Assembly (NCBI RefSeq): GCF_018873765.1
Contig: NC_057920.1
Span: 9,189,307 to 9,253,306 of the forward strand
Source of the DNA: Telopea speciosissima
Lineage: Eukaryota > Streptophyta > Magnoliopsida > Proteales > Proteaceae
DNA length: 64,000 bases
Reading direction: 5' to 3'
Within the stretch, counting starts at the first letter, position 1, and each line of letters opens with the position of its first letter. Under the pieces are notes generated by a model. That model was given only the letters and a program-made list of their open reading frames with translations. It had not been told where the DNA came from and did not search any database. The translations under genes and the position numbers were made by a program. This document shows positions 12,901-24,900 of this stretch, piece after piece.

Positions 12901-15900
12901 GCACTTAAAGGCCTTAGGATCTGATACATCCAAGATTCACTGAACCAGTCAGCGGCTGCCACGTGTCACAAAGCGACCCGCTCCAGAACCAAGGAGAACC
13001 AATCGGGGGTCCCACCCGGGAGCGGCCAGCACCCAGGCGCAGCCTCACCCATGCGCGGCCTCACCCAGGTGCGGTCTGCACTCAGGCGCGGCCTCACCCA
13101 GGAGTGGTCTCACACCCAGGCGCGGCCTCTCACCCAGGCATGGTCTCACACCCAGGCGAGGTATCGTAGACGCAGACGTGATGTACACGGACATCGAGGC
13201 CACTCGTCTATGACCCAATCGTGTCACTACAGACTTATGCCACCACCAGGACTCTGGGCCACCGCTTAGAAGTCACGTCACCCAGACGGATTCAAGCACT
13301 AATGACGTCATCACCACACACGAGTATCTATCCGCGAAGGATCTTGATACCACCAGGACACTCCCTCCCGCGGGGAGATGGCCAATCAGGATAGAGCCCC
13401 ACTACCCAGGGCCTCTATCCACTCAACGGCACACTCGCCATCAAATTGGGACTCTCCATATCATCATACTCCATTATAAAAGGAAAGGTACACCACCATC
13501 AAAGGGGACATCTAAACTCATATTGAATTCTACATTCATCTGTTTGCTCAGGAGATCTAACTTTGGCATCGGAGAGTCCTAGGCCGAAACCACATCGGTT
13601 CACTCTAGTGACCCCTTGGTCCTCTTGCAGATGATGGCACTCGCAGGACCGCCCAACGATTTCTTGACGCAACAGGATCCAATTTAGTGCGGGCAGATTT
13701 GCTAATATGGACATAGCAGATGCAACTAAATACCCTTGGGGGAAGGGAGAAAGAAGAAGAAAGTGAGGGTAAGACATCAAGAGGGACTCTGAAGTTCAAG
13801 ACACTGAAGGGCATATGATTGATAACAAAGACAGAAGTGAGTAAGGCATCGGACCAAAAGGTTTTTGGAACATGCATTGTAAACTAAAGGGACCAAGCCA
13901 CTTCCAATAGGTGGCAGTTTTTTCGTTCAGCAACCCCATTTTGTTGAGGGGTATCAACACAAGCCACCTGATGGATGATGCCATGGTCAGAAAAAAAGGA
14001 CTCCAAACCACCATACATATACTCTCCACCTTTATCAGAACGGACAATCTGAATACGAGTTTGAAACTGGGTATACACCAACTCACAAAAATTTTTAAAC
14101 GCGGCATAGACATCACTCTTTTGTTTCAAGAGATAAAACCCAAGTAACTGGAGAGAAGTCATCAATGAAAGAGACAAAATAGCGGAAGCCACGTAAAGAA
14201 GTTACGGGGGAAGGACCCCAAACATCAGTGTGCACAATGTGAAAAGGTGAAATAGATCTATTACCAGAAGATGGATAAACTGTCTTACAACTTTTTGTAA
14301 AAAGACAAGGTTCACAATGAAAAACATGATTGACAGGAAAAGAGATAAATAAATGTGGCAGCAGTTTCCTCATAATAGAAAAAGAAGGGTGTCCCAAACG
14401 CCGATGCCAAAGCAAAGTATCCTCCTGTGTACGTCCACCATGTTGCCCACACACATAAGATTGAGCTTTTGCAACAAGGGAAGCACAAGTGTCCAAAACA
14501 TATAATCCATCTGCTTCACGTCCACGGCTAATCACCCTCTTTGTCACCAAATCCTGAAAGAGACAATGGGTAGGAAAAAAAGTGACAAAGCAGTTCAAAG
14601 ATTTAGTCAATTGGCTAACTGAAAGAAGATTAGTAGCAAAGTTGGGAACATGAAAGACAGACTTCAAAGGGATAAATGGAGTAACTTGGACATCTCCCTT
14701 ACCCGAAATGGAAGAAAGGGAACCATCAGCAATTTTTACCTTATCTTTCCTAGAATAAACAAAGTAGGAATTATAAGGTTGAGACCTACCAGTCATATGG
14801 TCTGTGGCCCCTGAGTCAATGACCCAGGGAGTGGTGCCAGAAGAGGTAGAGACCTGTAGAGCAGTGGAACTAGTGGTAGCAGTAGAGGAGGAACCATCCA
14901 AGTGGGCTACAATCTGGCGAAAAGCAGCTATGTCTTCCTTGGAGAGGGAGGATGGATCAGACTCATGAACTCCAACGTGGGCCTTAGGCCCATTCTTCTT
15001 CTGTCCTTTCTGTCCTCCAGATGAAGTAGAGGATGGTTTCCCATGAAGATCCCAGCAAAACTCCTTCTTATGCCCAGACTTGCCACAATAGTCACAAGAG
15101 AATCAATCTTTACCAGCCTCCTTAGTGAAGGGAGTACGGTCCTGAGGAGTGGATGAAACAAGAGTAGAGCGCTCAACAGTGGGGGGGTCTCCATAACACC
15201 TCTACGGGTCTCCTCACTCTGTAGATAACCACACACCTCCTCCAGGGAGGGAAGACTTGGTCAGCCAAGGATCCGCACCCTTAAAGGTGCAAATTCAGGG
15301 TTAAGACCTCCAAGAAGGAACAAGACCCTCTCCTTCTCAAACAACTAATGCACTTTAGGCTCATCAACAGGACACAGTTGGAGGTCTCTATAGTGATCAT
15401 ACTCCTCCCAAAGTCCCACGACAAGACTATAGTACTCAGAGATACTTTTGTCCCCCTGGCGCAAGCTAACAATCTGTTGGAGAAGTTGGTAAACCTTTGT
15501 AGAGTCCCCCACTTTATCGAAAATACGAGCAACACTATCCCAAATGTCTTTGGCAGTCTCCTTGCTCATAAACCTTCTTCCAATCTCCGGCTTCATCGAA
15601 AAAATAAGCCAAGTCATCACAAGGGAGTTCTCGGTTTCCCATTTGGAGTAACCTGGATCAGTGGAGGAAGGAGCCTTAAAGCTCCCAGATATGTATCGCA
15701 ACTTCCCCCTACTCCGAAGAATGAGCTTCATAGACCGTGACTAATCCAAGTAATTATGATTGTCAAGCTTGACCATAGTTGTTATGGTGATCCAAGTCGG
15801 TGAAGGGGTGTCTGATCGATATATCGACACGTCGCCCGCCATGGCGATCATGTCGGCCATGGCAGAATTGAAATTAAATCCAAAGTTGAATGGCAAACTA

Positions 15901-18900
15901 GTAGATAAATCAAGATTTATAAGAGCAATGGCAGAATTGTAATTAATCTGAAGTTGTAAAGGAGTGGCAGAACTGTAATTTAATGGAGTTAAAGAGAAAA
16001 GTGAATGGACTAAACAGAATAGCAATAGAGAATATAGGGGGTTTTATATAAATAATATAAGTTGTCCGTACTTGCCATTTTAAAGACTTAATGTCTTCTT
16101 CAACCTTGCAATAACACGATAGAAAGAGAGGCAGAGAGGCGGTGTGATGCAGAACCAAGGGTGTACTCAAGGAAGAAAAAGAAGAAGGTTGTTGCTTGTG
16201 TGATGAAGATCAACCCAACCTTAATGGGCTAGGCCTATTGACCTATAATGGGCTAGAATTATTGATGTGGATCAAATCCAACATCATAGGCCCAACTTTT
16301 ATTAGTCCTAATGGGCTTTGGCCTAGGCCCAAGACTAAGGCCCAACCCATGCAAGTTGAGTTTGGTCAATCTATATTTTTTTTCATGTGTTATGTGTGGG
16401 TGGTAGGTATTGTCATTAACAGGGGGTTTTATTGTCAAAGGAAGGCTCCATTGTCAAAGGGAGGCTCCAATGTCAAAGTTAGGTAGGGGTTGGTGGTAAT
16501 AATTCAAAGTTTGGTAGAAGGTTTCCTAAAGTCAAGTATTAGGAAAGTTGGGTTTTGATTTCCTTTCTTGGAAGCTTTTGCTTCTATTTATATGTAAGGT
16601 TGTTTTCAGCTAAAAGGAACAACTTTGATAATTGAATATTGTTGTAAGCAGTTGCTTTCTTTTGAAGTAAATCCATGGTGTTTGATCCTTGGTGATGGAG
16701 CCGATGTGTGATCCAAGCTGACTCCTTGCGTTGGGAAGCCCAGGAGGTTACTCTTCAATCATTGTTATCATTCTTCTCAAGCATTCCAGCCATTAGAGAC
16801 ATTCTATTTTCAGTCGAAACTCATCATTACTACTTGTTGTAGATCTGTTGCATCACCCCTTGACTTCCCTATTTTCCTTATACCTATTTCCCTCTAATTA
16901 CATTACCCCCACCCTTGAACTATACCATATCCTATTAAACCCTCACAGCCTTAACCCCATCGAATTGAACCTCTTTTCCCCTGATTCAGATCCTGTGTTG
17001 GGACTGGTTGAACTTTCATTCCAGTTCTACATTACAGTGAACTGGGGTAGTTCCAGCAGGGGAAACTCCTTCTTATGAAGACGATTCTTCCTGCAATTTC
17101 TGGAACAAAATCGCAACACCAAGGTCTGCTGATCCCAACAAGAAAAAGCCCCAAAATTCTGCTAGCAACCGAATGGTGAGATCTGAAATCAGATCTGGCG
17201 GAAGTCTTAGTTGCAGGTTACTTCGAAAAATTGAATCTCACAGAAAGAGAGCCTTCTGGATATGAAACTTCCAGGTATGGATCGCCCAAGAGAAAAGAAC
17301 TTATGGATCAAATCTAAGAACCAGTCAATGTTTGTGTAAGGAACCTATGATGGCTTTCCAGAATCTGGTAGTACTGCCCAGAAAGAAAAAATTCAGAAAC
17401 CAAGGCTAAAACAGGAGATTAGGGGAAACAGGGAGTGGGTCTAAGGTTGGGGAAGAAACAAAAAACTAAAGAAGAAGAAATCGAAGAGGGAAAGAGAGAC
17501 AGGACGCCATGGCGTAGCTCGATATGCGCATTCCTCTAGCGCCAGGACGCCATGGCGACGCCATGACAACTATGAGCTTCACAATGGGGAGCTGAACATT
17601 TGCATTCTCATATGAAGGGGTTAAAGGCAAGGCTGCTGCAACAGTTGGGATCTCAGATGTCTCAACAGTTTTTTCACCCATTGTGACTTCAAAGCAAACC
17701 CTTGGGGGGCCAAACAACAACACCGCAAGTAAAAACAGTTGGTTCTCAAGAAACAGCAGCAAAAACAGAGACAAACCAGACCAAAAAACCTTAAAATAGC
17801 TTGTAGAACTTCACACAATCATCAAACAGCAACGGAGTAAAAAGGAATAACCTCCCTTACCAAGAAACGATCGTAGATAGCCCGAAAAATCTCCCAAACC
17901 AAGCTCTATTGAAGAGCTCTGTCGAATCAACAACTCTGGCTGGCGGAAAAAAGAGCAGAAATGGCCTGGCCGAAATGCAATTCTGACCCTTAGCAGTTTC
18001 CAAGAGGCTTGAGAGGATACAAATGGAAGAAAAAGGACATCCAAACGAAACTAGAGCACTTGGTTGCTCTCCATTTGGATTGCAAACAAGAGAGAAACAG
18101 ATCTGAGAAGGTATCTAGGTTTTCCTTCAAAGACCAACAAGAAACAAGGGAAAGGATTTGCTCTTCACCTTCCAAACAGCCTTCTATCACCTTCAAACTC
18201 CAGGAGCAAGATGCTCTAATAACATGTTAAGTTTTGGAAAGGAAGAAGAAGAGAGGAGCAAACACGATTTGGGGATAATGTGTTATGTCTCAAACTAGAG
18301 ACTAACTTCCTTATATTGAAAAGAATGAGTAATTACACAGAGGTCCCTGGCCTTATACAAATAACAGAAGAAACATAAAAAACATGGGGTTATGTACAAG
18401 AATACCCCTGAAACTACTATTCTTAACACCCCCACCCCTCTCTCCTTAAACAAAAACCTCAAGACGTAACCAGAAAAACTAGCAGAGGAATAGGGGAATC
18501 GATTCAGCAGTGGATGAACCGGCTGTCTCCTACCTCAAGACATAACCAGAATTAATCAGAAGGTCAACAATAGACACTGTCTTTAGCAAATCAACAGGAG
18601 ATCAATTAGCAGCCATATCAGTTCTTCAATCAGCAGTAGCAGCAGGTTCGATTACCAGAAGTGCTTATCCTGATGAATCCTCTAAGCGCATACGAAGGGG
18701 ACAGGATTTCAGCCAGCGGTACTCTTTATGATGGAACCGAGTTATGCCTCTGCAATCTCACACATCTTCATCAAAACCATAGGTGAGATTTCCTCTGCGG
18801 CAAATTGTTTCTCATCAACTCAGCGCTAACCTAGTTCTGTTCAAGTCGATAGAGCTCTCTCAAACAGCAATTAGACTTGGGGCAGTGGCAGCAAAAGGGC

Positions 18901-21900
18901 AGACTATATTCATCAAAATGGCAAGCGATTAGACTTAGAGTAGGATTCTTTTTTTTCGATCGGTCCTACTCTATCCTATTCTATGGGGGAAGGGGAGATG
19001 TGAACCAGGTGGCTTGAACCCAAGACCTGGTAGCAATGGGGTTCCAGGCACCACATGCTACCAAGTACACTAGGCACTTGTTCATACCTGCTTAGAATAG
19101 GATTTTCTTCATCAGGTATGATTTTATTTTTCAGCAGCATCAATCTTCGTGCACAATAAATCCTAGTTTTCATTATTCAACAACAAGGGTTTCAGATTTT
19201 CTTCTTCTTCTTCTTCTTCTTCTTCTTCTTCATTGCTCTGATACCATGTGAAAAAACCAAAGACAAATCAAACTAGAATCTATAGAGAAGAGAAGAGAGA
19301 GAGAGAGAGAGAACGATGGGAAAGAATACGTGCTGAACCACGATAGATTCAGTCGGTGTGTTCTATCATGGACTACTACCTTTATTTATAATATTTAGTT
19401 AACAGGTTTATACTTTTAAGTAGGAATCCTACTAATAGATGTCTCTGTAGAATGAAGGAAAGAAAATAAAAATAACTCTCACTGCATGATGGGGACACTT
19501 TCCCCCCCCCCCATCATGAACAATCTTTAACAGTTACCTAATTGCTAAAATATTAAGGGCACAATTCATGGGTCCCTCATGCTCACAGCTGAATCGCGAT
19601 CCAATTTCCACCAATTTATAAAGCCCAATATATTAACTTGCAAATCTTGATAGAAAGGCATGATAATGTAAGGCCAATTATAAATAATCAACCCCAATAG
19701 AAATAACAACCCAGGCAGCAATCAATTATAAATAATCAACCGTAGTAGAAATAACAACCCAGGCAGCAACCAACTCTCCTGGCCGCAGGCTTCTTTAACC
19801 AGAAAACCCAGAATTTGAAAATATGACAGAATGAGCCAATAGATGGGGCTTAACTTTGGATCGAATGATGATCTAAAGATAGGGGATCATTACCCCAAAG
19901 ATGGGCTGATTCTGTGGCCTTATGTAGAGATCTGAAGTTGCAGCAGTAGAGACTTGGGGACCAAGTCACTTGATGTCTTCAAACTGATCTCATCCAGCTG
20001 ACTATTGGGCCCACCAGATCACTAAAACGTATTCCCAAACTGAGCAAATATAGGCTGTGAAACTGTTCACATGAACAGTGTTTTGATCTTTTCTTCTTCA
20101 TGTTTCTCCACGCAATCTGGACTTGGGCTGCCTTATGAGATGCTCCTCGAACCAACAAAAACCCGCCACATCATCAGACCAGGCTGCTTCTCACAGCAGT
20201 TGAATCCCACAACTACACTAGGCTGGTTTTGGAGTTTGTTCCTGTGACTACACATGGACCTGTGATCTACATCACATGAACATGAAGAGATACAAGCAGT
20301 ACATTTCAGATCTTGGTACAAAATACCTTTAGTTAAAGGATTAAAGGGTTTAGTGGACGAGCCTTGGCGCAATGTTTAATTTTCACTATCACAACCATCA
20401 GGTTGTGGGTTTCAAACATGGAAACAGCCTCCCTGCGAAGCGGGGGTAAGGCTGCGTACATTTGCCCCTCCCAGAACCTACAGTAACGAGAGCCTCGTGC
20501 ACTGGGACACTTTTTTAGCAGAAGGATTAAAGGGGAAGTTAATTTAATAAGAGTATGCATCAAAAGCTTGGGAGTTTCAGGCTGGACAATACGTTAAAAA
20601 CTTCAGTAACAATACCTTATGAAATAAAAAAGTTGAGAAGAGAAGTGCCAGAGAATGATTTGGCTTGTCTGTAGTGACAGAGGCCCTTTATTATTTATAG
20701 ATTGGATATGGATTACAAATACGGTATACTAGGGCTAAGTCACAATACAGTCACTGTCCTTGGCCTCTACATACATTGAATCTAGACAGGTAACCCTTAT
20801 CCTTGACAAAAAACATTGCCTGGATTCTAATAATGAAGCAAGATAATCCAATCAGAGTATGCATCAAAAGCTTGGGAGTTTCAGGCTGAACAATACGTTG
20901 AAACTTCAGTAACAATACCTGATGAAAAAAAAAAGTTGAGAGGAGAAGTGCCAGAGAATGATTGGCTTGTCGGTAGTGACAGAGGCCCTTTATTATTTAT
21001 AGATTGGATATGGATTACAAATATGGTAATACTAGGGCTGAGTCACAATACAGTCACAGTCCTTAGCCTCTACATACATTAAATCTAGACAGGTAACCCT
21101 TATCCTTGACAAAAAACCATTGCCTGGATTCTAATAATGAAGCAAGATAATCCTACGGACCTCATAGGACCATCCATCATAACAAGATAAGCAGGCAAGA
21201 CAAAGGAGAAGAAAACATAGGGTATCCCAAGAAATAAAGTGCGACAAATTTTTTGCCCAGGGATGGAGGAAAAAAGAGAAATAATAAATTGAAATGGAAT
21301 AAATTTGATTTCTATCACATGCCACTTCCACTGTGAACTCAATATTGTGTGATTCATGAATATCATTCAGATGCATACCAAGACAACACAAGGAAATTCA
21401 TTTTGCTATCAGCTGGGTCTACTGGTTCACAGTTCATCCCTCTTGTATCCAGGCTCCAGGCAAATTCTTTTCAGCAAGCAATGGACCCTACTAGTTGATA
21501 TGACTTGGGCTACAATGCACCAAGTACAAATCACTCTTGAGGTTCTAGGACAGATAATGTTTCATCAATACGATGGAGCACTCAAGTAATTATTCAGGTC
21601 CAAAGATATTTATTTAAGTTGTGTGAATGAGAGCTTAAGAGCAATATTATTACTCTCAAAAACATGGCTTAATATGCATATTATTGGCAAATCTAATAGA
21701 TGCAGGCAACTGGATATAAAAGGGATTCCAATCACTACCTGGGTAACTCACCTGTTGCACATCTTCTGGCTCAGAGGGATTGTTGTGTTCTAACCAGAAC
21801 AAGTCAAAATGGCTTGCCATTGGGGTATTTGTGGAGGATAATGATGTGACACTTCCATTAGATGACAGAGCACCACAGCCAAACTTTAGACCAAATTGAC

Positions 21901-24900
21901 CCTTCAAATTACTGGAAGCAGAAAGATGAGAATCATCTATACAAGCTGTGTCCATCTCATGGAGATCTTCAAACATTCCTTCCACTCCTTTGTTGTGCCA
22001 CTCAATTATTTTGGGAGAATGACCTTCTGATCCAACTAAGGAGCTTGTAGTTTGTACTCTTGAAATATCAGGGCTGTTATGGAATGGATTAAAATTCATA
22101 CTGCAGGAATCAACAATTTGTTCCAATATCTCTGCAAGTTTTGAGAGGCGTTCATCTATATCCAAACATTTTAAATCACACTTATCTGCATATGCACATA
22201 TGTAGGAATGTGATTCCAAATGTAAAGTTGGAACAGTTTCCTCACAGATCCGACATATAACAGAGTCAGCTTCATCAGAAGACTGCGGTTGCTCATGAAA
22301 TGAACTGGAACTGGACTTTCGAATTAACTTTCCAGGTAAACTATAATCAGCTTTATGGCACTGTTGAACGGTATCGTCTTCATATGAGGAGAAAATTTTC
22401 ACTCTTCGAGGAGCAGAGATGCATGGATCAGATTCCAAGATGCTACTTTCACTTGAATGGACATCAATCTGTGAATTTTGAGATAATGACTTCCTTACTA
22501 AGGCAGCAGGCTTTTTGGAAGTTGTGCGGCTGTCATCTAATTGTTCTTCATATCCAGAACATGTCATCTCAGGGACGGTATATACCTTATCCTCTCCCTG
22601 CAATTGATGCTTGTTACTGTCCTTCTGTTTCAAAGTGCTACCTGAACCATATTCTGAACTGCCTGGTTTGGGTACCCACTGCATTTCAACATCAGGAATA
22701 CTATCGAAACATTGCTTAAGTCTATGAAGAGAATCCTCATTTATTGGCTCACTATCTTTCTGAAACTGCAACAACCTTGTGCAGCGAGTCAAAATGAAAA
22801 GCATACGTGTGAAGAGCTGCTTCAGTAATCCTGCTTCATGATGCTGCCTTTTCTCAGCTAGATCCTGCACTATCCCTTCACACTTTGTACGGAACTCACA
22901 GGAAGTCATCTCCATACATTTTCTGGCAAGAATCAGAAGATCTTCCATTACTTTATGCCCTATTGGAGATGAGGAGCCCTTCCTCTCTAGAATATCTACA
23001 AGGTCCCCTTCAAAATTAGCCAGCTCTACATTAACCACTTCTTTTGCAGTATCAAATGTTGAACGCAAAGATCCCAAAAGCTCCTGAATATCAACTCAGG
23101 CCAAATGATGAGGAGAAAAAAAAAACTACAGAGATCACAATAATAAATAAATAGATGACTGAATAAGGTCAAGCATACTTAAATTAATTTATATTGAAAC
23201 TAAAGCAGGTCTGCCTGTAAAGATGCACCAACTCAAATAAACTAAAATTGGTGTATTTGAATCTCAATGTTAAAAAAAAATCTTGCATGAGCCAATTAAC
23301 AATTGAGTAGTACCTTCAAATCATTATAGCTGTGGGCTCGGGGCTGAGCAGATGGTCGAATACCACCTTTTGGTCCCAATTCATGGGAAAAGCTTTTTAG
23401 ACCTTTTGGTAATTTTCTTGCGGATGTGCTCTCCATTGATGATTTCTTTCCAGTCAAATATTTCTGATCTGTGTGATATTTAGTTCCAACAAAAACTTCC
23501 TTATCAAGTGAGTTACGAGCTGAATAGTTGACCTGCCAAATTGGAGGCAGGCCATGATTAATACTTTCAATCAGTAGAAAGCATACAACCTTTGTGATAT
23601 ATCATGGGGTAACTCATGATTGTCAAATGCTAAATGAAGTCTTACCTCAGCATTCAGAGAAATATCATTAAATGCTTGATTGGAATCCTTGGTGAGATAT
23701 GAACTGAACCATCTAGATATCTTACTCCCTTTATGATGTCCTGTAGAATTTAGACAACCAGATGTCACCCAAGTGTTTCTATTTTAATGAATAATTAAAG
23801 CACTGATGATAAAAATAAGAACACAAAAGGAAGTCAAGAAGCCTAACACATGCTACATTGGAAGAGGCGGTGAGTCAAATAGTAAATGATCATAGAAAAT
23901 GCTAACATTTCTTTCTGTCCACATTAAAACCATATCATCGCTGACAGTATATACTCTTACAAATTTGCCCCTTGTTAAAAGAAGCATAACACCAACATCA
24001 TCTGGTGCACCAGAGTCGAGCCAAAGAGCCTAAAGGATTTGTGGGATATCCAACTGGCAAACTTGCAATAGGTGAAGAGGAGGTGGTTGACGGTTACCAC
24101 CCAGTAGCCACATTTTGGGAAAGCTGAGACCTTCCAAGTGATCTTATGTCTAAAAGATGTTCAGACGAAGGCTGGTGGAAAAGAATTTAGAAGAGAATGA
24201 ACCATTTCCCATGGAAGTCCAACCCTTTCCATTCATCTTGTGAAATGAAAACCCACAGAAGTAAATCAGTAAAGGAAGCTGCCACCTATAATTCAACAAT
24301 CTTTCACTCCAACCTGAATCCTAAGTTCCAAAAAATCCCTGTCTGAGATGAAGTTGAACACTTTAGAATTGTCTCTCCTTTGGAGATACTGAGAAAAGAC
24401 GAACGAACATCAAACTGAGGAAATGATAAATATGAACCAATGGATACTTTTTCAAGGACAAGCCAGGGTGACTTGGTTGGCATTTCCAGGAAGAAAAAAA
24501 AACACATATTCAGGTAGGTAACATAGTTGATTATCCCAACTACGTGTCCTAAATTATGAGAGGATCCTTCGTGATTCTGTAATTCCACTTCCCACAAAAG
24601 CAAGATTTACCTCAAGCAAATAACCTAAATCCAAACACCCACCTTGGATCCACATAGAATCTTCTAGCTGATATGGTCTGTTGGGGGTATGATATCTTGT
24701 ATTCTGTCGCATGGGTTTGTGGACTGATTCCGAAGGGCCGTTAAAAGCCTGAAGGGCTTGCATGTCATCTTGGTTACTGGGGCCTTGACGAATTGGGGGT
24801 CCATGCAGGGGTTTGGAGGCATCAGGCTCCGAAGAAATTTTTTTAAGGTTATATGGGTATTTCCGTAAACTGTACCTGTTCATGTTTTGCTATGAATTTG

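Larger units (their letters stand above)
10790..15860 (-). pseudogene. Copia-2 gag-pol polyprotein remnant
   Basis: From about 15860 leftward the frames give gag with HNYLD followed by an in-frame TAG (near 15740). Next come a gag core (about 15345-15731) ended by TAG near 15345, and a normal zinc knuckle [14 protein letters not shown] (about 15060-15100). The protease [10 protein letters not shown] lies near 14800 and the integrase near 14113-14500 ([20 protein letters not shown] at about 13930). The frame is then cut by the solo LTR, after RTKLDP, and resumes with [13 protein letters not shown] near 12920. RT (YVDDIVVTG near 11700) and RNase H ([19 protein letters not shown]) follow. There are further stops at the VYGIDY region (near 12080), before the C-terminus (about 10920), and a frameshift near 11545. 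It is non-functional. Confidence 0.9.
10566..18428 (-). mobile_element. Young Ty1/copia LTR retrotransposon (copia-2), itself carrying insertions
   Basis: The 3' LTR is 10566-10779 (214 bp) and the 5' LTR is 18225-18428 (204 bp). Both begin TGTTAA and end TTAACA on the minus strand. They differ by 5 substitutions and one 10-bp indel. The polypurine tract (minus CTTGAGGGGGAG, 10780-10791) abuts the 3' LTR. A degenerate primer-binding site TGTTATTAGAGC (18213-18224) abuts the 5' LTR. Flanks CCCCT (10561-10565) and CCCCC (18429-18433) match 4 of 5. The pol reading frame is interrupted at 12922-13674 by a solo LTR, and the leader by an LTR-like piece near 16145. It lies in the internal region of the outer copia element. 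Confidence 0.9.
1878..19532 (-). mobile_element. Outer Ty1/copia-type LTR element (old), host of the nested stack
   Basis: The 3' LTR is 1878-2154 (277 bp) and the 5' LTR is 19247-19532 (286 bp), both TG...CA on the minus strand. By eye they are roughly 85-90% identical plus indels. Flanking target duplications GTTAC at 1873-1877 and 19533-19537 are perfect. The primer-binding site (minus strand TGGTATCAGAGC, 19235-19246) abuts the 5' LTR and matches the initiator tRNA-Met 3' end. A polypurine tract CTTGAGGGGGAG (reverse of 2155-2166) abuts the 3' LTR. The remaining internal DNA (about 2155-3484, 9956-10565, 18429-19234) has no recognisable gag-pol, so this may have been a non-autonomous element. 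All other elements between 2321 and 19090 inserted into it. It lies in IRE intron 4. Confidence 0.85.

Noticed and set aside
12963..13269. Overlapping Pro/His/Gly/Arg-rich open frames on both strands
   Set aside because: They arise from the GC-rich minisatellite in the U3 of a solo LTR; no start context, domain or splice signal supports a gene.
16145..16905. A fifth full copy of repeat family X
   Set aside because: The start and one internal block match, but no duplication was found and the right end is ambiguous, so it is listed only as related.
10561..18433. Perfect target duplication for copia-2
   Set aside because: The flanks are CCCCT and CCCCC, a 4 of 5 match in low-complexity DNA; I report the element on its LTRs, polypurine tract and primer site and do not claim an exact duplication.
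24554..24883. 109-codon minus-strand frame in IRE intron 1
   Set aside because: No recognisable domain; the flanking exons already join in phase, and adding it would need splice sites that I do not see.
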